A DNA stretch of 22,000 nt, from NCBI GenBank assembly GCA_023392285.1, contig JAEVZK010000085.1:1-22000 (forward strand), read 5' to 3'. Shown in pieces: positions 13,884 to 20,899 of the stretch. The notes beneath the pieces are model-generated. The model ran no database searches. It had not been told where the DNA came from and was given only the letters and a program-made list of their open reading frames with translations. The DNA comes from Armatimonadota bacterium (GTDB lineage: Bacteria > Armatimonadota > Fimbriimonadia > Fimbriimonadales > Fimbriimonadaceae). Both the position numbers and the translations under genes were made by a program. How positions within the stretch are numbered: position 1 is the stretch's first letter; each line of letters starts with the position of its first letter.

Positions 13884-15565
13884 AGCAGAAGCTTGAGCTG
13901 ACTTGGATCGGGAAGGAGGAGAGGCCGCGATTGGAGCCGCGGATTCTGCTGGAGGAGCCTGAGAAGTCCTACACCGCAGCCGAGCGGGTGTCGGAGAACG
14001 ACATCTTCGACAACCGCCTCATCTTCGGGGACAACCTTCTTGCGCTGAAGGCGTTGGAGCAGGAGTTCGCGGGAAAGGTGAAGTGCATCTTCATCGATCC
14101 GCCCTACAACACCGGGTCCGCGTTCACCCACTACGACGATGGGCTGGAGCACTCGCTGTGGCTCTCTATGATGCGGGACCGGCTGGAGATGCTGCGGCGG
14201 CTGCTCTCCGAGGACGGCTCAATCTGGATCACGATTGACGACAACGAAGCGCACTACCTTAAGGTGCTGTGCGACGAGGTCTTCGGCAGGTCCAACTTTC
14301 AGTCGAATGTCGTTTGGCAGAAGAGAATGGCGCCAGATAACAGATTGCGGCTCGGCGATGCGCATGACAGCGTCCTTGTCTATGGTAATCGCCGAATCGG
14401 AGGCAAGCTCCAGTTTAATCAGCTACCGATAAGTGCAAAGCGTTCCCAAGATTTCAAGAACCCGGACGGTGATCCGAGAGGGCCGTGGGCCTCAGACAAT
14501 CTCACTGGAATGACCGGCCACGCCACACCAAGCCAGTACTACACTATCACGTCCCCTGCGGGCATTGACTTCAAGCCTCCGGAAGGCAGGTGCTGGGCTC
14601 TAAGCAAAGAAACCTTCGACAAATTGCTTGCCGACAACCGCATTTACTTTGGAAGGGACGGTCGCTCACGCCCCCGTCTCAAACGATTCCTCTCCGAGAT
14701 CTCGGGAAAAAACTCGTGGACGTGGTGGCCCCACGAGGAAGTTGGGCACAACCAAGAAGCGAAGAAAGAGTCGATAGCACTCTTTGGACCTGAAGACGCT
14801 TTCGATACGCCCAAGCCAGAGCGACTGATGGAGCGCATCCTGGCTCTGGCAACGCAGCCGGACGACTTAGTCCTTGACTCATTCGCTGGATCTGGCACCA
14901 CCGGCGCGGTAGCACATAAGCTAGGTCGTCGCTGGATCATGATCGAAAAATTCGACCACTGCAGTACCCACGTTGCCCCCCGCATGAAAAAGGTGATCGA
15001 TGGGACCGACCAAGGCGGGATCAGCAAGTCCGTTGGGTGGAAGGGCGGCGGTGGCTTTCGTTACTACCGGCTCGCGCCGAGCCTGCTCAAGCAGGACAAG
15101 TGGGGGCGGTGGGTGATCAACGACGAATACAACCCCGAAATGCTCGCCGAGGCGATCTGCAAGATCGAGGGCTACCGCTACGCCCCCAGCGACTCGCTCT
15201 ACTGGCAGCACGGCCAAAGCACGGAGCGGGCCTTCATCTACGTCACCACCCAGACCATGACCCATGAGCAGCTCCTCGACCTGAGCGACACCGTCGGCCC
15301 CGACCGCACCCTCCTCGTCTCCGCGATGGCTTTCCGCGGCGCGCGCGAGCAGGATTACCCGAACCTCACTCTCAAGAAGATCCCGCACCAGGTGCTCAAC
15401 CGCTGCGAGTGGGGCCACGACGACTACAGCCTCAAAGTGGAGAACCTCCCCCAAAGGTCGATGGTCGAAGGTCGATTGTCGAATGGCGAAGAAGAGTTGG
15501 GGAATGACGATTCTCGAATGTCGAAGGTCGAGCAAGCCCCTCTGTTCGAGGAGGTGGACTCGTGA
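13880..15565 (+). CDS. mod: type III-like adenine DNA methyltransferase (Mod)
   Basis: Started at CTG 13880, the protein has 561 residues; the alternative TTG 13931 gives 544 and would drop the conserved KLELTWIGKE beginning. DPPYNTG is at 73-79 (motif IV) and DSFAGSGTTG at 333-342 (motif I), so the order is that of beta-class methyltransferases. The segment between them should hold the target-recognition region. It would add a methyl group to adenine in host DNA and pair with Res downstream. Residues of about 523-553 are encoded by GTCGA-type short repeats and precede a normal PLFEEVDS end, indicating an in-frame insertion near the C terminus. It overlaps the four-helix-bundle gene by four bases (GTGA). 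Confidence 0.93.
   Translation: MKQKLELTWIGKEERPRLEPRILLEEPEKSYTAAERVSENDIFDNRLIFGDNLLALKALEQEFAGKVKCIFIDPPYNTGSAFTHYDDGLEHSLWLSMMRDRLEMLRRLLSEDGSIWITIDDNEAHYLKVLCDEVFGRSNFQSNVVWQKRMAPDNRLRLGDAHDSVLVYGNRRIGGKLQFNQLPISAKRSQDFKNPDGDPRGPWASDNLTGMTGHATPSQYYTITSPAGIDFKPPEGRCWALSKETFDKLLADNRIYFGRDGRSRPRLKRFLSEISGKNSWTWWPHEEVGHNQEAKKESIALFGPEDAFDTPKPERLMERILALATQPDDLVLDSFAGSGTTGAVAHKLGRRWIMIEKFDHCSTHVAPRMKKVIDGTDQGGISKSVGWKGGGGFRYYRLAPSLLKQDKWGRWVINDEYNPEMLAEAICKIEGYRYAPSDSLYWQHGQSTERAFIYVTTQTMTHEQLLDLSDTVGPDRTLLVSAMAFRGAREQDYPNLTLKKIPHQVLNRCEWGHDDYSLKVENLPQRSMVEGRLSNGEEELGNDDSRMSKVEQAPLFEEVDS
15451..15533 (+). repeat. GTCGA-word repeats, left arm of inverted pair
   Basis: Words such as GGTCGATGGTCGAAGGTCG and GTCGATTGTCGAATG repeat inside the 3' end of mod. 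GGTCGATTGTCGA (15470-15482) is the exact reverse complement of 15913-15925, so the two arms enclose the four-helix-bundle gene and could pair in the mRNA. Confidence 0.65.
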
Positions 15566-15951
15566 CTGAAGCAGAGATGAAGGCCAGGACGAAGAAGTTC
15601 GCCTTGGACTGCCTAACAGTTGTGGACACCCTGCCGAGGAATAGGGCATGCGAAGTCTATGGCAAGCAACTCATTCGGAGTTCGTCTTCAGTCGGAGCAA
15701 ACTACCGCGCAGTATGTAGGGCGAAATCGGACGCGGACATGTGCTCCAAGCTGAGCATCGTGGAAGAGGAAGCCGATGAAGCTGGGTATTGGCTTGAGCT
15801 CCTCATCGCGAGCGGCAACCTCAACGCAAGTTCCGCAGCGCATTTGCTCGATGAAGCGGATCAGTTGACCGCCATAGTCGTGGCCGCGCGAAAGACGATT
15901 CGACGTCGACAGTCGACAATCGACCCTCGACAATTGGAGGCGCAGCCATGA
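15562..15951 (+). CDS. four-helix-bundle protein (S23 / rRNA intervening-sequence family)
   Basis: The 129-residue product contains LIRSSSSVGANYRAVCRAKS and, further on, KLSIVEEEADEAGYWLELL, the hallmark helices of the S23 family, first known from ORFs in 23S rRNA intervening sequences. Members form small helical oligomers; their job is not firmly known. GTG 15562 follows GGAGG (15550-15554) and overlaps the mod stop; the gene's TGA overlaps the ATG of res. The last 15 residues (RRQSTIDPRQLEAQP) are encoded by the right arm of the inverted short repeats. The gene has therefore been placed between mod and res, which are normally adjacent, without breaking translational coupling. Confidence 0.87.
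   Translation: MTEAEMKARTKKFALDCLTVVDTLPRNRACEVYGKQLIRSSSSVGANYRAVCRAKSDADMCSKLSIVEEEADEAGYWLELLIASGNLNASSAAHLLDEADQLTAIVVAARKTIRRRQSTIDPRQLEAQP
15896..15937 (+). repeat. GTCGA-word repeats, right arm of inverted pair
   Basis: CGACGTCGACAGTCGACAAT followed by CGACCCTCGACAATTGG forms the 3' end of the four-helix-bundle gene. TCGACAATCGACC (15913-15925) complements the left arm 430 bases upstream. Confidence 0.65.
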
Positions 15952-18629
15952 GGCGCGAAGTTAACACCATCGCCAACGCACTCAGCCTTCGCGCGCCGCA
16001 GCGCGACTCTCTTGTCGCGCTCGATCGCGTAATGGAGATCGCCCACCCAAGCAAGGTGGCCGATCTGCAGACGGCACTCGACACCATCCGCAGCGAGTAC
16101 CCAACTGTCACCGACTTCGAGCGCGAGTTTCCCTCGCTCACCTTCGCCCTCGCTACTGGCGTCGGCAAGACGCGCCTCATGGGCGCATTCATCGCCTACC
16201 TGCACCTCGCCCACGGCATCAACAACTTCTTCGTTCTCGCCCCCGGCCTCACGATCTACCGCAAATTGATCGCCGACTTCACCCCCAACACTCCCAAGTA
16301 CGTGTTCGAAGGCATCGGCGCCTTCGCCGCCAATCCGCCGAACGTCGTCACCGGCGACAACTACAACCAGCCAAGCGCCGTCGCCGGCTCCCGAATTCCC
16401 GGACTTGGCGGAGACGTGACGATAAACGTCTTCAACGTCAGCAAGATCAACAGCGAAGTGCGGGGCGGCAGAGCGCCGAAGATCAAGCGCCTCTCCGAAT
16501 ACATTGGCCAGAGCTACTTTGAATACCTAGCCGGGCTCGAAGACCTCGTCCTGCTCATGGACGAATCCCACCGCTACCGCGGCAGTGCCGGCGCCCGTGC
16601 AATCAACGAGCTCAAGCCGATTCTTGGTCTAGAGCTAACCGCTACGCCGTTTACGGAAGGTTCTAAAGGAACGGTTCCATTCAAGAATGTCATCGTCGAC
16701 TACCCCCTCGCCCGCGCGATGGAAGATGGCTTCGTCAAGGAACCCGCTGTCGTCACCCGCAAAGACTTCAACCCTGCGAGCATGTCCGCCGAGCAGATCG
16801 AGACGCTGAAGCTGGAAGACGGTATCCGTCTTCACGAGAACGTGAAGGCGGAGCTCGCGACGTACGCAACAAACAACGGCCGCGAACGGGTGAAGCCGTT
16901 CGTGCTCGTCATCGCGCGCGACACCGCCCATGCGGGTGAGCTCCTCAAGAAGATCGAGTCCGACTCCTTCTTTGGCGGGCAATATGCGGGCAAGGTGATC
17001 CAAGTCGACTCCAGCCGGACGGGTGCAGAGGAAGACGAGATGATTGAGAAGCTCCTCACCGTGGAGCAGGCAAAGAACCCGGTCGAGATCGTTATCCACG
17101 TCAACATGCTTAAAGAAGGTTGGGACGTCACCAACCTTTACACGATTATTCCTCTTCGCGCAGCGAACGCGCGTGTGCTCATCGAGCAGTCCATCGGACG
17201 CGGTCTCCGCCTGCCATACGGCAAGCGCACCGGTGTCGAGGCCGTCGATGGATTGAATATCGTCGCCCACGACAAGTTCAAGGAGATTATCGACGAGGCG
17301 AACCGCCCCGACTCTCAGGTCCGGGTTAAGCAGCTCATTATCTCTGATGAGACTCTCGACCGCGGCACGCGCACGGTGATCGCCGAACCCACGATTGAAG
17401 CTAAGCTCGGCCTCACCCCTCCATCTGATGGCGAGACGTTAAAGCAGAAGCCCCTATTTGAGAACGAACAACAGCAGCAAGCCGCTCGCATCACCTTTGA
17501 AGTGCTAAAGACTCTTCAGACGAATCCTGAACTTGCCCCTACGACAAGCTATCTAAGGAGGCCGGAGGTTCAAGCCCTCGTCGTTCGGGAGGTTCGCAAA
17601 CAGCTTTACCTCGGCGAAGGCAAGCTCGAGGGACTCGACGAACCCGAATTCATCGAGCAAATTGTCGCTAAGACTACGGAGTTCGTAGAACAGCAGACGA
17701 TCCCGATCCCGCGCATCATCGTCGTGCCGAAGGGCGAGCAAGACGGCCGTTTCGAGCCCTTCACTCTCGACACCTCCGCTATCCGCTTCCAGCCACCGGC
17801 CGACGAGCTGTGGAAGCATCACCTGCGGACTAACAAGCAAACGGTCATCGGCGTCACTATGACTGGTGCGCGCGAGGCGCGCCTCGAGGATTACATCGTA
17901 AGCGGCCTAATCGGCTTCGATGACGTCTGCTATGACTTCAACGCCGATCTCCTGTATGACCTGGCCGGCCAAGTCGTCCAGCACATGCGCAGCTATCTGC
18001 AATCAGACGAGGACCTGGAGAGAACCTTACGATTCAATCAGACGGAGATCGCGCGCAACATTCATTCCCAGATGGTGAAGCACTACCGGAGCGAGCCAAC
18101 CGAGCACGAGGTGAAAGTCAGCCGCGGATGGCAGGACCTGAAGAAATGCGCTTTCACGCTAGGTAAGTCTGAGTCTTTTCGAGACTTTAGAGAGACTCCC
18201 GCCGACAAGACCAAAATCGCCCAGCACGTCTATGTTGGATTCGAGAAATGCCTCTACACCGAGCAGAAGTTTCACTCGGACACCGAGCGCCTGTTTGCCG
18301 TGATCGCCGACCGTGACTCTCAGCGATGGTTTAGACCCGTTGCCGGTCAGTTCCAGATTTACTATCGAGTCGGCCACGAGGTGCAGGAATACTGCCCCGA
18401 TTTCGTAGCCGAAACCGACACGGAAATTCTAATGGTTGAAACGAAAATGCGGAAAGACTTGGACTCGCAAGAAGTTCGAGCGAAGGCCGCTTCAGCGAGG
18501 GAATGGTGCAAGAATGCTTCAGCCTATGCGGCCGAGCACGGTGGCAAGGGTTGGCGATACCTGCTGCTGCCGCACGATGCAATAGCGCCCAACATGAGCT
18601 TAGACGGCTTAATAGCAGCGTCGCTTTAA
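15948..18629 (+). CDS. res: type III-like restriction helicase-nuclease (Res)
   Basis: The 893-residue protein is a superfamily 2 translocase fused to a nuclease. Walker A ATGVGKT is at 69-75, DESH at 205-208, TATPF at 231-235, and QSIGRGLRLPYG near 415-430 is motif VI. At the C terminus PDF (817-819) and ETK (831-833) give a PD...ExK endonuclease site (D818, E831, K833). With Mod it would form a type III-like restriction complex that cuts unmodified DNA after ATP-driven movement. ATG 15948 lies seven bases after GGAGG (15936-15940) and overlaps the previous stop. It is the last gene of the operon; no clear terminator hairpin follows. Confidence 0.93.
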   Translation: MRREVNTIANALSLRAPQRDSLVALDRVMEIAHPSKVADLQTALDTIRSEYPTVTDFEREFPSLTFALATGVGKTRLMGAFIAYLHLAHGINNFFVLAPGLTIYRKLIADFTPNTPKYVFEGIGAFAANPPNVVTGDNYNQPSAVAGSRIPGLGGDVTINVFNVSKINSEVRGGRAPKIKRLSEYIGQSYFEYLAGLEDLVLLMDESHRYRGSAGARAINELKPILGLELTATPFTEGSKGTVPFKNVIVDYPLARAMEDGFVKEPAVVTRKDFNPASMSAEQIETLKLEDGIRLHENVKAELATYATNNGRERVKPFVLVIARDTAHAGELLKKIESDSFFGGQYAGKVIQVDSSRTGAEEDEMIEKLLTVEQAKNPVEIVIHVNMLKEGWDVTNLYTIIPLRAANARVLIEQSIGRGLRLPYGKRTGVEAVDGLNIVAHDKFKEIIDEANRPDSQVRVKQLIISDETLDRGTRTVIAEPTIEAKLGLTPPSDGETLKQKPLFENEQQQQAARITFEVLKTLQTNPELAPTTSYLRRPEVQALVVREVRKQLYLGEGKLEGLDEPEFIEQIVAKTTEFVEQQTIPIPRIIVVPKGEQDGRFEPFTLDTSAIRFQPPADELWKHHLRTNKQTVIGVTMTGAREARLEDYIVSGLIGFDDVCYDFNADLLYDLAGQVVQHMRSYLQSDEDLERTLRFNQTEIARNIHSQMVKHYRSEPTEHEVKVSRGWQDLKKCAFTLGKSESFRDFRETPADKTKIAQHVYVGFEKCLYTEQKFHSDTERLFAVIADRDSQRWFRPVAGQFQIYYRVGHEVQEYCPDFVAETDTEILMVETKMRKDLDSQEVRAKAASAREWCKNASAYAAEHGGKGWRYLLLPHDAIAPNMSLDGLIAASL

Positions 18630-18808
18630 CCGTTCCAATAAGCTTTACCGTTAGCATTCGCGTTCAGCTTTGCCTGATTCTTGCGGCCGGCGGCATCGAG
18701 ACGCTGCTCCTCAAGCTCCTGTTTGATTGGCATCATCGCTCGGACAGCATCAACCCGTTCACGAACTTTAGGCACGCCCCGTTTACAACTCCGCCGGCAT
18801 AAACGCAT
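18626..18808 (-). other. possible 60-codon minus-strand ORF in the 18630-19032 gap
   Basis: The gap between res and the next gene holds a minus-strand frame from ATG 18808 to a stop overlapping the end of res. The peptide is basic and helical (VPKVRERVDAVRAMMPIKQE near its middle) with plausible codon use, but it has no ribosome site and no family I recognise. It may be a decayed gene end or chance. The rest of the gap holds the promoter described next. Confidence 0.25.
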
Positions 18809-18911
18809 AAACTGAATCAGCTTCGAAGTTCTACCAGATGAACCCGACCGCAGCGCACCGAGTAAGACGGCAAGATCGATCCTATCGGCTCACGCAGATT
18901 TTTATGAAATT

Positions 18912-18940
18912 TTCTTATATCGCTAAAGACTATCTATAGT
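18912..18940 (+). promoter_or_regulatory. candidate promoter of the first paralogue
   Basis: TATAGT (18935-18940) is a good -10 box; TTCTTA (18912-18917), 17 bases upstream, is a weak -35. The -10 box sits within GACTATCTATAGTC (18928-18941), a 5-4-5 inverted repeat that could be an operator. A leader of about 85 bases would precede ATG 19033. Confidence 0.4.
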
Positions 18941-19032
18941 CCTGCCAATAACTACAGTGGCGTTGAGCAAGCGTATCGATTTGCGACTTGATCAGCGTTA
19001 GCCAAAACAAACCTCAGGGAGGAATATCGACA

Positions 19033-19722
19033 ATGAAAGCTGGACTAGGAGTAATGTTTACCGGAGCGAGCGGCAAGGCCGCTAACGCCGTATTTAGAGA
19101 GACGTCGGAAGGCACCATCGTTGGCCCGCGAGTGACCCCAAGGAACCCGAGAACACCTGCGCAACAGGCTGTACGAGCCGCGATGACGAAAGCTTCCCAG
19201 AGCTTCCAGACCCTCACCCAAGCCCAAATCAAGGCTTGGAACAAGTACGCCCTGAAAGGACAGGTCAACAATAAGACCACTCACAAGCCTAAAACTAGGA
19301 GCGGAATCAACGCTTATCTTGAGCTCGCATCTAAGTACTATCTGGTCAACGGCTCCGGCACCGCGCCCGCCACGCCGCCAGCCCTTCCATTCGTTGCCGA
19401 CGACGTTACCTTCACCGTTACTGCAAGTGCTGGAACACTCACCGTTACTGCGTCGGGACCAAACAACGCTGGCGTGAAGACCGAGTTCCTTATTCAAGAG
19501 CTTGCCAGCCCAGCCCGCAAGCCCCAGAAGGGCGGCTACCGAACGAATAGCTACCATGCATTCGTCGCTGGCACCCTCGATTACGACATCGAAGTCGATC
19601 CGGGCTACTATGCCGTCGGCTACCGATTCGTCAACACTGCCACCGGCCAGCAAACCCTCACCACCTACTTCACCGACATTCAACAGGTCGCCCTCGCCCT
19701 GTCAAAGAAGAAGGTCGCCTAA
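19033..19722 (+). CDS. tandem paralogue 1, unknown function
   Basis: ATG 19033 is preceded by a strong ribosome site AGGGAGGA (19016-19023); an upstream TTG at 18988 is less likely. The 229-residue protein has an N-terminal module with GPRVTPRNPRTPAQQAVRAA, then SFQTLTQAQIKAWNKYA, a spacer with GSGTAPATPP, and a C-terminal strand-rich region containing LASPARKPQKGGYRT and GYYAVGYRFVNTATGQ. There is no signal peptide or membrane helix. The N-terminal RNP-TPAQQ..R pattern resembles that of DUF6266-like proteins, which are uncharacterised; this is a loose likeness. It is a clear paralogue of the gene at 20014. Confidence 0.8.
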   Translation: MKAGLGVMFTGASGKAANAVFRETSEGTIVGPRVTPRNPRTPAQQAVRAAMTKASQSFQTLTQAQIKAWNKYALKGQVNNKTTHKPKTRSGINAYLELASKYYLVNGSGTAPATPPALPFVADDVTFTVTASAGTLTVTASGPNNAGVKTEFLIQELASPARKPQKGGYRTNSYHAFVAGTLDYDIEVDPGYYAVGYRFVNTATGQQTLTTYFTDIQQVALALSKKKVA

Positions 19723-19732
19723 AGACTCGCCC

Positions 19733-19760
19733 CCTCCACCGGAATCCATGCCGGTGGAGG
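19733..19760 (+). terminator. 10-bp hairpin after paralogue 1
   Basis: CCTCCACCGG (19733-19742) and CCGGTGGAGG (19751-19760) form a perfect stem with an eight-base loop, ten bases after the stop codon. No T-run follows, so it is either a weak or factor-assisted terminator, an mRNA-end stabiliser, or a dispersed palindromic repeat. Confidence 0.4.
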
Positions 19761-19790
19761 CAGGAACGAACACCGAACACCTCACTCTAA

Positions 19791-19941
19791 CGACTGACGA
19801 CTGGCGACTGACGACTGGCGACTGGCGACTGACGACCGATGACTAACACTAAACACCGAACACCTAACTACCCGAACGCCGAACGCCGAACACCTAACGC
19901 CGAACGCCGAACACCGAATACCTAACACCGAACCACCGAAC
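19791..19941 (+). repeat. short-word tandem repeats (CTGACGA/CTGGCGA then CGAACGCC/CGAACACC)
   Basis: From 19791 to about 19843 the words CTGACGA and CTGGCGA alternate; from there to 19941 CGAACGCC, CGAACACC and CCTAACACC follow one another with imperfect spacing. Units are 7-10 bases with no spacers of constant length. The 19723-20013 gap consists almost entirely of the hairpin and these arrays. Confidence 0.8.
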
Positions 19942-19943
19942 TC

Positions 19944-19992
19944 CATTCTCCATTCTCTATTCTCTATTCTCTATTCTCTATTCTCTATTCTC
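19944..19992 (+). repeat. heptanucleotide tandem array before paralogue 2
   Basis: Seven perfect head-to-tail 7-base units: two CATTCTC then five TATTCTC. The array ends 21 bases before ATG 20014, inside the presumed leader or promoter. Perfect short units of this kind change number by slippage, so spacing upstream of the gene may vary between cells. Confidence 0.85.
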
Positions 19993-20013
19993 GTATCCCC
20001 CACCGCCAACGCC

Positions 20014-20706
20014 ATGAAAGCAGCACTCTCCATCGCATTTGAAAACCTCCGCGGCAAGGCCGGAAACGTCGTCATCCAAGGCGGACGCTCCGGACTAGTC
20101 CTTCGCCCTCGCGTAACGAGCCGAAACCCCAGCACCGCAGCTCAGCAAAGCATCCGCTCCGCGATGAGCAAGGCCGCCGCGACCTACAGCACCCTCAATT
20201 CATCTCAGCTCGCCGCCTGGGAGAACTACGCCAACACCCAGGTGAAGGTGAATCCAGTCTCTGGAGCCGTTTACCACCCAAGCGCTAATGCCGCATTCGT
20301 GGGGCTCGCCACCAAGTTCCTTCAGGCGACACCAGGCGGAAGCATTCCGACCACTCCCCCTTCGAGCGCCTTTGCCGGAGACTCCGTCGTGGTCACCGTT
20401 AGCGCAAGCGAGGGTGCCATAACCTTCACCGCCAGCCGGAGCAATGCCCTCGGCGTCACCACCGAGCTGCTCCTCCAGCCACTTGCCTCTCCTGCCAGAA
20501 AGCCAAAGTTCCGCGACTACCGAACTCAAGCCTTCCAAGTCTTTGCCCTCGCCCCACTGACCCGCACCATCACCGTACCAGCGGGCTATTATGCCGCCGC
20601 CTACCGCTTCGTCGACGTCGCCACCGGCCAAGCCTCTCCCCTCGTACCGGTCGCGATCATCCAGCACGTCACCGCAGTGTTAGAGGAAGAGAAGAGAGCC
20701 GCCTAA
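20014..20706 (+). CDS. tandem paralogue 2, unknown function
   Basis: The 230-residue protein aligns with paralogue 1 over its whole length. Shared landmarks are MKA at the start, RPRVTSRNPSTAAQQ, STLNSSQLAAWENYA, a TTPP spacer, PLASPARKPKFRDYRTQAF and AGYYAAAYRFVDVATGQ. The middle differs most. Unlike paralogue 1 it has no ribosome site; its upstream region is the heptanucleotide array. The pair probably arose by duplication followed by divergence. The Pro-linked beta-rich C-terminal half suggests a structural or binding protein, with no enzyme motif visible. Confidence 0.8.
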   Translation: MKAALSIAFENLRGKAGNVVIQGGRSGLVLRPRVTSRNPSTAAQQSIRSAMSKAAATYSTLNSSQLAAWENYANTQVKVNPVSGAVYHPSANAAFVGLATKFLQATPGGSIPTTPPSSAFAGDSVVVTVSASEGAITFTASRSNALGVTTELLLQPLASPARKPKFRDYRTQAFQVFALAPLTRTITVPAGYYAAAYRFVDVATGQASPLVPVAIIQHVTAVLEEEKRAA

Positions 20707-20744
20707 GCTGAAGGCTTGCCCAGGACGCCCCAACACCCGAGGTA

Positions 20745-20870
20745 TCCACATCTCGACATCCCAACATCTCCACATCTCCACATCCTGACGACTGACGGCT
20801 GACGGCTGACGACTGTCGACTGGCGACTGGCGACTGTCCACGACCAACCACCGAACGCCGAACGCCCGAG
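20745..20870 (+). repeat. short-word tandem repeats (ACATCTCC, CTGACGG, CTGGCGA, CGAACGCC)
   Basis: The same repeat vocabulary as at 19791-19941 reappears in the gap after paralogue 2, preceded by ATCCACATCTC/ACATCTCC words. The order of word classes is similar in both gaps, as if each array had been built from the same set of seeds. Confidence 0.75.
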
Positions 20871-20899
20871 TGCCCCTCTCCCAAAGTAAACTCGGGCAA

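Larger units (their letters stand above)
10210..13947 (+). repeat. three direct copies of the mod 5' end
   Basis: Copies start at 10210, 12670 and 13880. A 47-base stretch is the same in copies A (10234-10280) and B (12694-12740); copy C (13904 onward) differs from it at two silent positions within the run. Across the first 25 codons the three copies differ only at residues 1-2 and otherwise at silent positions. The spacings define units of 2460 bp (Mrr-nSTAND) and 1210 bp (DUF6236-like) stacked in front of mod. Confidence 0.85.

Noticed and set aside
14921..15649. Long minus-strand open frame (242 codons) opposite mod
   Set aside because: It lies antisense to a gene with clear catalytic motifs in a G+C-rich stretch; the peptide is low-complexity and its length follows from codon bias on the other strand.
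16635..17270. Minus-strand open frame of 211 codons opposite res
   Set aside because: Antisense shadow of the helicase core; no recognisable motif and no start signals.
3284..18629. BREX or DISARM operon
   Set aside because: No PglZ/BrxC-type, DUF1998 (DrmB) or phospholipase D (DrmC) gene is present; only the SNF2 helicase overlaps with DISARM content.
18630..18760. Terminator for the operon after res
   Set aside because: No stem followed by a T-run could be found in the first 130 bases after the stop codon.
19045..19683. Minus-strand open frame of 212 codons opposite paralogue 1
   Set aside because: The plus-strand frame has a strong ribosome site and a paralogue conserved at protein level; the antisense peptide is Gly/Val-rich and not shared as a protein.
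19502..19846. Plus-strand frame running through the short repeats after paralogue 1
   Set aside because: It is out of frame with the paralogue and its tail is a translation of tandem repeats (TTDDWRL-type), with no ribosome site.
19791..20870. Possible CRISPR array
   Set aside because: Units are 7-10 bases, contiguous and imperfect, with no regular 30-40-base spacers and no cas genes nearby.
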